Of a DNA stretch of 11,070 bases, positions 7,901 to 11,070 are shown piece by piece. Below the pieces are notes generated by a model. The model saw only the letters and a list, made by a program, of their open reading frames with translations, did not search any database and was not told where the DNA came from. Source of the stretch: Bacteroidota bacterium. GTDB taxonomy: Bacteria > Bacteroidota > Bacteroidia > Bacteroidales > JADFUO01. How positions within the stretch are numbered: position 1 is the first letter of the stretch; the number at the start of each line of letters is the position of its first letter. Both the position numbers and the translations under genes were made by a program. Where the stretch lies: assembly GCA_030614305.1 (NCBI GenBank), contig JAUWKH010000029.1, positions 1 to 11,070 on the forward strand, read 5' to 3'.

Positions 7901-9325
7901 ATGGTTTTTAGCAGCAGTTTATTTTTACTTTATTTCCTTCCGATTTTCCTTATAGTTTATTATTTCCTTGACTGGAAATACAAAAACCTGTTTGCTTTAA
8001 TTGCAAGTATTTTCTTTTATTCATGGGGTGCACCTGATTTTATTTTTATTGTGCTCGGCTCAATTGCTATTGATTATTACATCGTAAATTTATTAGCAAA
8101 ATCTTCAGGAAAAAAGAAACGAATATTTCTTTTCCTTTCCGTTATTCTTAATATCGGACTACTCGCTTATTTTAAATACGCTAATTTCTTTATTGAAAAT
8201 GTAGATGAAATATTAGGATATTTCGGATTCAATCATGTTCAATGGGTGAAAGTTATACTACCAATTGGTATATCATTTTTTACATTTCAAAAATTAACCT
8301 ATTCGGTTGATGTTTACAGGAAAATGCATACCCCCTTAAAAAAAATTACTGATTATGCTCTTTACATATTGATGTTTCCCCAACTTATAGCCGGCCCGAT
8401 TGTAAGATTTAATGAAATTGCCGACCGGATTGAGGACCGTAGAAAGTTTGAAACTATTGATAATAAACTGCTTGGGTTTTTCAGGTTTGCTATAGGTCTG
8501 GCTAAAAAAGTTTTAATTGCTAATGTAATGGGTGCGGAAGCTGACAGGATTTTTGCTATGAATGCAGATGATATGACCACTCCTATTGCCTGGATAGGAG
8601 TAATTGCTTATGCATTTCAAATATATTTTGATTTTGCCGGATATTCAGATATGGCAATAGGAATCGGTAAGATGATTGGGTTTTCTTTTCCCGAAAATTT
8701 TAATAATCCATATATTTCTCAGAGCATCACGGAATTCTGGAGAAGATGGCATTTAACTCTAAGCCGCTGGATGAAAGATTATCTATATATCCCTCTCGGT
8801 GGCAATAGAGTTGCTACTAAAAGAAGACTATATTTTAATTTATGGATTGTCTTTCTTATCTCAGGTTTATGGCACGGAGCAGCATGGACCTTTATAATAT
8901 GGGGCGCTTTTCATGGTCTTTTTTTAATACTGGACAGGCTGTTCCTGCTGAAATTCTTTAAATTTATCGGTAAGTATCCAAGCATTATTATTACATTTAT
9001 TATTACATTAATCGGATGGGTTTTATTCAGGTCGGAAAATTTGTCGCATGCTTTGGTGTTTATAAGGAAAATGTTTGAGTTTAATTTCAGTGATAATGGA
9101 ATATATTTAAACCGGCAATTGATAATTATTTTTTGTGTTGCGATATTCTTTTCATTTTTTGCAGTAATTAAAGGAGTTGAAAATTGGCAAATGAAACTTT
9201 TTACTAAAAATAAAACTATTACAGGCTATATAACTATAATTTCAATAGCCTTGATTTTATTAATAATTAGTGTCGGATCAATTACATCATCAGGATTTAA
9301 TCCGTTTATCTATTTTAGATTTTAA
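7901..9325 (+). CDS. MBOAT family O-acyltransferase (AlgI/PatA/DltB-like)
   Basis: This 474-residue polytopic membrane protein has about ten or more hydrophobic segments. Its N-terminus MVFSSSLFLLYFLPIFL is typical of AlgI-like proteins. Family landmarks are FFYSWGAPDF (38-47), LPIGISFFTFQ (120-130), PQLIAGPIVRF (160-170), FWRRWHLTLSRW (279-290, His284) and SGLWHGAAW (321-329). His325 there is the invariant MBOAT histidine. Such proteins take acetyl (or another acyl) from a cytoplasmic donor and pass it across the membrane to a periplasmic partner that modifies a polysaccharide, peptidoglycan or teichoic acid. The next gene, only 6 nt away, encodes an SGNH-like protein, as in AlgI/AlgJ and PatA/PatB pairs. 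The preceding gene is a peptidoglycan synthase. The family call is firm; the acceptor is unknown. An exact 12-nt tandem duplication lies in frame at 8985-9009. Confidence 0.94.
   Translation: MVFSSSLFLLYFLPIFLIVYYFLDWKYKNLFALIASIFFYSWGAPDFIFIVLGSIAIDYYIVNLLAKSSGKKKRIFLFLSVILNIGLLAYFKYANFFIENVDEILGYFGFNHVQWVKVILPIGISFFTFQKLTYSVDVYRKMHTPLKKITDYALYILMFPQLIAGPIVRFNEIADRIEDRRKFETIDNKLLGFFRFAIGLAKKVLIANVMGAEADRIFAMNADDMTTPIAWIGVIAYAFQIYFDFAGYSDMAIGIGKMIGFSFPENFNNPYISQSITEFWRRWHLTLSRWMKDYLYIPLGGNRVATKRRLYFNLWIVFLISGLWHGAAWTFIIWGAFHGLFLILDRLFLLKFFKFIGKYPSIIITFIITLIGWVLFRSENLSHALVFIRKMFEFNFSDNGIYLNRQLIIIFCVAIFFSFFAVIKGVENWQMKLFTKNKTITGYITIISIALILLIISVGSITSSGFNPFIYFRF
8985..9009 (+). repeat. 12-nt tandem duplication inside the MBOAT gene
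   Basis: A 13-nt stretch starting at 8985 recurs at 8997, giving two perfect copies of a 12-nt unit (TTATTATTACAT) plus one base. The period is four codons, so the frame is kept, and the copies encode consecutive IITF and IITL segments in a membrane helix. This looks like a small slippage duplication and has no evident regulatory meaning. Confidence 0.7.
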
Positions 9326-9331
9326 TATCAA

Positions 9332-10612
9332 ATGCAGAAAAAAATAAAAAATATAATCTTCAGCATAATACTGATATTATTAATCCTGCCTTTTGTTCAG
9401 GAACAGTTTGATATTTTTAAAATTAATCCTCTAAAAGGTTCTTTCAAAAAATTGGAAGAACCGGAATTTAGTTTCTCAACGTATTATTCAGGAGAATTTC
9501 AAAATAAATACAATGATTATCTTGAACAGAATATTGGCTTCCGGCCATTTTTTATACGGGTTAATAACCAAATTGCTTTTTCAGTTTACGATACTGCTTT
9601 AGCTAACTGGGTGACTATCGGAAAGAGAAATTATTTATATGAAGAAAATTATATAACAGCATATTTAGGTAGAGATTTTATCGGGAAAGAGAAAATTGAA
9701 AATAAAATTGAAAAAATTAAATTTTTGCAGGATACTCTTCAAAAAATTGGAGTTAAACTTGTTTTGATTTTCGCACCCGGAAAAGCAAGTTTTTATCCCG
9801 AATATATTCCGAATAAATACAATCCGTCTGAAAAAACAATTTCTAACTACGATTATTATACTAAACGATGTAGTGAAAAAGGAATCAATTATATTGACTT
9901 TAGTGATTATTTTATACAAATGAAAGATACTTCAAGATATCTTTTGGTTCCGAAATGCGGTATTCACTGGAGCTTATATGGAGTGGCAATTGCTGTTGAT
10001 TCCTTAAAAAAATATATGGAAAAATCGCAAAATATTAAAATGCTTGATATTACATGGGATACTATTGAAGTTACTAAAGACCTTCGTGATACTGATTATG
10101 ATATTGCTGATGGAATGAATTTGTTATTTACAATTCCTCATCAAAAAATGGCTTATCCTAAATTGCGTTTTGAAAAAAATCCTGATAAAATACGTCCCAA
10201 TGTTATCACTATTGCCGATAGTTATTACTGGAATATTTTCGGGGCGGGTATGGCTACTCAACTTTTTGGGAATAATTCATTTTGGTATTATAATAAAATG
10301 GCACATAATACAGAGTATTCAGAACCAAAAAAAGTTGATGAACTTAATGTAAAAAATGAAATTGAAAGCCAGGATTTTATATTTTTATTATCTTCGGAAA
10401 TCAATTTACATAAATTTGCTTTTGGCTTTATTGATAATGCTTTTGAATTATATTCAACAGACAAAGAAACTGCATATTACGAAGATCTGATCCGAAGTAG
10501 TCCTAAATGGATTGCAAAAATCGCAAAGAAAGCAAAGGAAAAAAATATTAGTCTGGATGAAATGATACGACAGGATGCAATATGGATGAAAAATAACAAA
10601 GGCGGTAAATAA
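9332..10612 (+). CDS. AlgJ/AlgX-like SGNH-hydrolase-fold protein, presumed O-acyltransferase partner of MBOAT
   Basis: This 426-residue protein has an N-terminal hydrophobic helix (residues 7-22) with no lipobox or clear cleavage site. It is probably a membrane anchor or uncleaved signal that leaves the rest periplasmic. AlgJ/AlgX-like landmarks follow: YLEQNIGFRPFFIRVNNQ (63-80), GKRNYLYE (97-104), FAPGKASFYPEYIP (147-160), GIHWSLYG (210-217) with His212, and ADSYYW (295-300) with the presumed nucleophile Ser297. AlgX and AlgJ use a Ser-His-Asp triad in which the Asp sits two residues before the His (DxHW). Here that position is Gly210, so the acid must come from elsewhere or activity is altered. 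It starts 6 nt after the MBOAT stop, which implies tight co-expression and a two-protein acyl-transfer system. The substrate (exopolysaccharide, peptidoglycan or other glycan) is not readable. The C-terminal 60 residues are charged and not recognised. Confidence 0.82.
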   Translation: MQKKIKNIIFSIILILLILPFVQEQFDIFKINPLKGSFKKLEEPEFSFSTYYSGEFQNKYNDYLEQNIGFRPFFIRVNNQIAFSVYDTALANWVTIGKRNYLYEENYITAYLGRDFIGKEKIENKIEKIKFLQDTLQKIGVKLVLIFAPGKASFYPEYIPNKYNPSEKTISNYDYYTKRCSEKGINYIDFSDYFIQMKDTSRYLLVPKCGIHWSLYGVAIAVDSLKKYMEKSQNIKMLDITWDTIEVTKDLRDTDYDIADGMNLLFTIPHQKMAYPKLRFEKNPDKIRPNVITIADSYYWNIFGAGMATQLFGNNSFWYYNKMAHNTEYSEPKKVDELNVKNEIESQDFIFLLSSEINLHKFAFGFIDNAFELYSTDKETAYYEDLIRSSPKWIAKIAKKAKEKNISLDEMIRQDAIWMKNNKGGK

Positions 10613-10618
10613 TTATTT
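10607..10618. repeat. 12-bp perfect palindrome spanning two abutting convergent stop codons
   Basis: AAATAATTATTT is its own reverse complement and is centred exactly on the junction between the plus-strand stop (TAA, 10610-10612) and the minus-strand stop (TTA on plus, 10613-10615). It has no GC pairs and no loop, so it is unlikely to be an efficient intrinsic terminator. No other terminator is visible between the convergent genes, so their transcripts probably overlap. Confidence 0.45.
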
Positions 10619-11070
10619 TAGTACTTTTCTGTCGAATAAATTATATTTCAAAATACAAAATATTGCCTTGAAGCCATCTATTGCTTTAATCTTTTTCCCT
10701 TCCTTATAACCTCTTCCATAATATGAGATTCCAACTTCATAGATCCTGATATTCGGATAACGGGAAATTTTTGAAGTGATTTCCGGCTCAAACCCGAAAC
10801 GTTTTTCTTTTAATAATATTTTTTTCAGAATATCAGTCCTGAAAAGTTTATAACATGTTTCCATATCTGTTAGATTCAGGTTGGAAAACATGTTTGATAA
10901 GAATGTAAGGAATTTATTACCGATTGAATGCCAGAAAAATAAAATGCGGTGCGGGCTTCCACCCATAAAGCGCGACCCGTAAACAACATCTGCAAATCCA
11001 TTAATTACAGGTTTTAACAGTTTATTATATTCGTTAGGGTCATATTCAAGGTCCGCATCCTGAATAATTA
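10613..11070 (-). CDS. Family 2 glycosyltransferase (DPM1-like), C-terminal 151 residues (5' end outside window)
   Basis: Reading the minus strand, the frame is open from the right edge (first full codon at 11066-11068) to the TAA at 10613-10615, so the true start is outside the window. An internal ATG at 10964-10966 would cut off conserved catalytic sequence and is not the start. The fragment begins [11 protein letters not shown], containing the metal- and nucleotide-binding DxD (here D-A-D). It continues with the family landmarks [19 protein letters not shown] and [12 protein letters not shown], followed by [16 protein letters not shown]. This pattern is that of dolichyl/polyprenyl-phosphate sugar synthases (GT2), which move a sugar from a nucleotide donor to a lipid phosphate at the cytoplasmic face of the membrane. 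No C-terminal membrane segments follow, as in short DPM1-type enzymes. The sugar is unknown. The gene converges on the AlgJ/AlgX-like gene with no intervening base. Confidence 0.92.
   Translation of the reverse strand, partial: IIQDADLEYDPNEYNKLLKPVINGFADVVYGSRFMGGSPHRILFFWHSIGNKFLTFLSNMFSNLNLTDMETCYKLFRTDILKKILLKEKRFGFEPEITSKISRYPNIRIYEVGISYYGRGYKEGKKIKAIDGFKAIFCILKYNLFDRKVLK

Noticed and set aside
9665..9919. Open frame of 84 codons on the minus strand inside the AlgJ/AlgX-like gene
   Set aside because: It is antisense to conserved coding sequence and its Phe/Ile-rich translation is what A-rich lysine and asparagine codons give on the other strand.
10170..10352. Open frame of 60 codons on the plus strand inside the AlgJ/AlgX-like gene
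   Set aside because: It is an alternate frame within the conserved region around Ser297, and its composition follows from the AT-rich host frame.
10613..10966. A short complete 117-residue gene starting at the internal ATG at 10964-10966
   Set aside because: The same frame stays open to the window edge and encodes the conserved DxD and GSRF parts of a glycosyltransferase, so the gene is a longer one cut by the window.

Overview
The window looks like a low-GC chromosome segment from the phylum Bacteroidota. Four things point there: a GldH-type lipoprotein; the gene order DNA polymerase III delta' / RicT (PSP1) / gldH / class A penicillin-binding protein, a neighbourhood I know from that phylum; AT-rich start regions with almost no Shine-Dalgarno sequences; and a clear Bacteroidota-type -7 promoter box (TAnnTTTG) before the delta' gene. 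I cannot name a genus. I see no mobile element, tRNA, rRNA, CRISPR array or phage gene, so this is ordinary chromosome rather than an island.

Layout. (1) Bases 1-2620, minus strand: two tandem, paralogous AMP-forming long-chain acyl-CoA synthetases that overlap by 8 nt. The second runs off the left edge. (2) Bases 2621-2701: a compact divergent intergenic region with a promoter and an inverted repeat. (3) Bases 2702-10612, plus strand: six genes in a row, namely delta' clamp-loader-like ATPase, RicT/PSP1 protein, GldH lipoprotein, PBP1A-type peptidoglycan synthase, MBOAT O-acyltransferase, and an AlgJ/AlgX-like SGNH protein. Gaps within the last four genes are 23, 22 and 6 nt, so they probably form one operon. 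The largest gap (130 nt) lies before gldH. (4) Bases 10613-11070, minus strand: the C-terminal part of a family 2 (DPM1-like) glycosyltransferase. Its stop codon directly abuts the stop codon of the preceding convergent gene.

How the genes fit together. The acyl-CoA synthetases activate fatty acids. The plus-strand cluster mixes housekeeping functions (replication clamp loading, RicT) with envelope functions: GldH in the outer membrane or periplasm, PBP1A building peptidoglycan, and a membrane acyl-donor channel paired with a periplasmic acyltransferase-like protein. The MBOAT/SGNH pair resembles AlgI/AlgJ or PatA/PatB, which O-acetylate a polysaccharide or peptidoglycan. Its position directly behind a peptidoglycan synthase makes peptidoglycan a plausible target, but this is inference. 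No wholly new system is evident. The points most worth a second look are that cluster, the SGNH protein's missing Asp in its DxH motif, and the inverted repeat over the delta' promoter.
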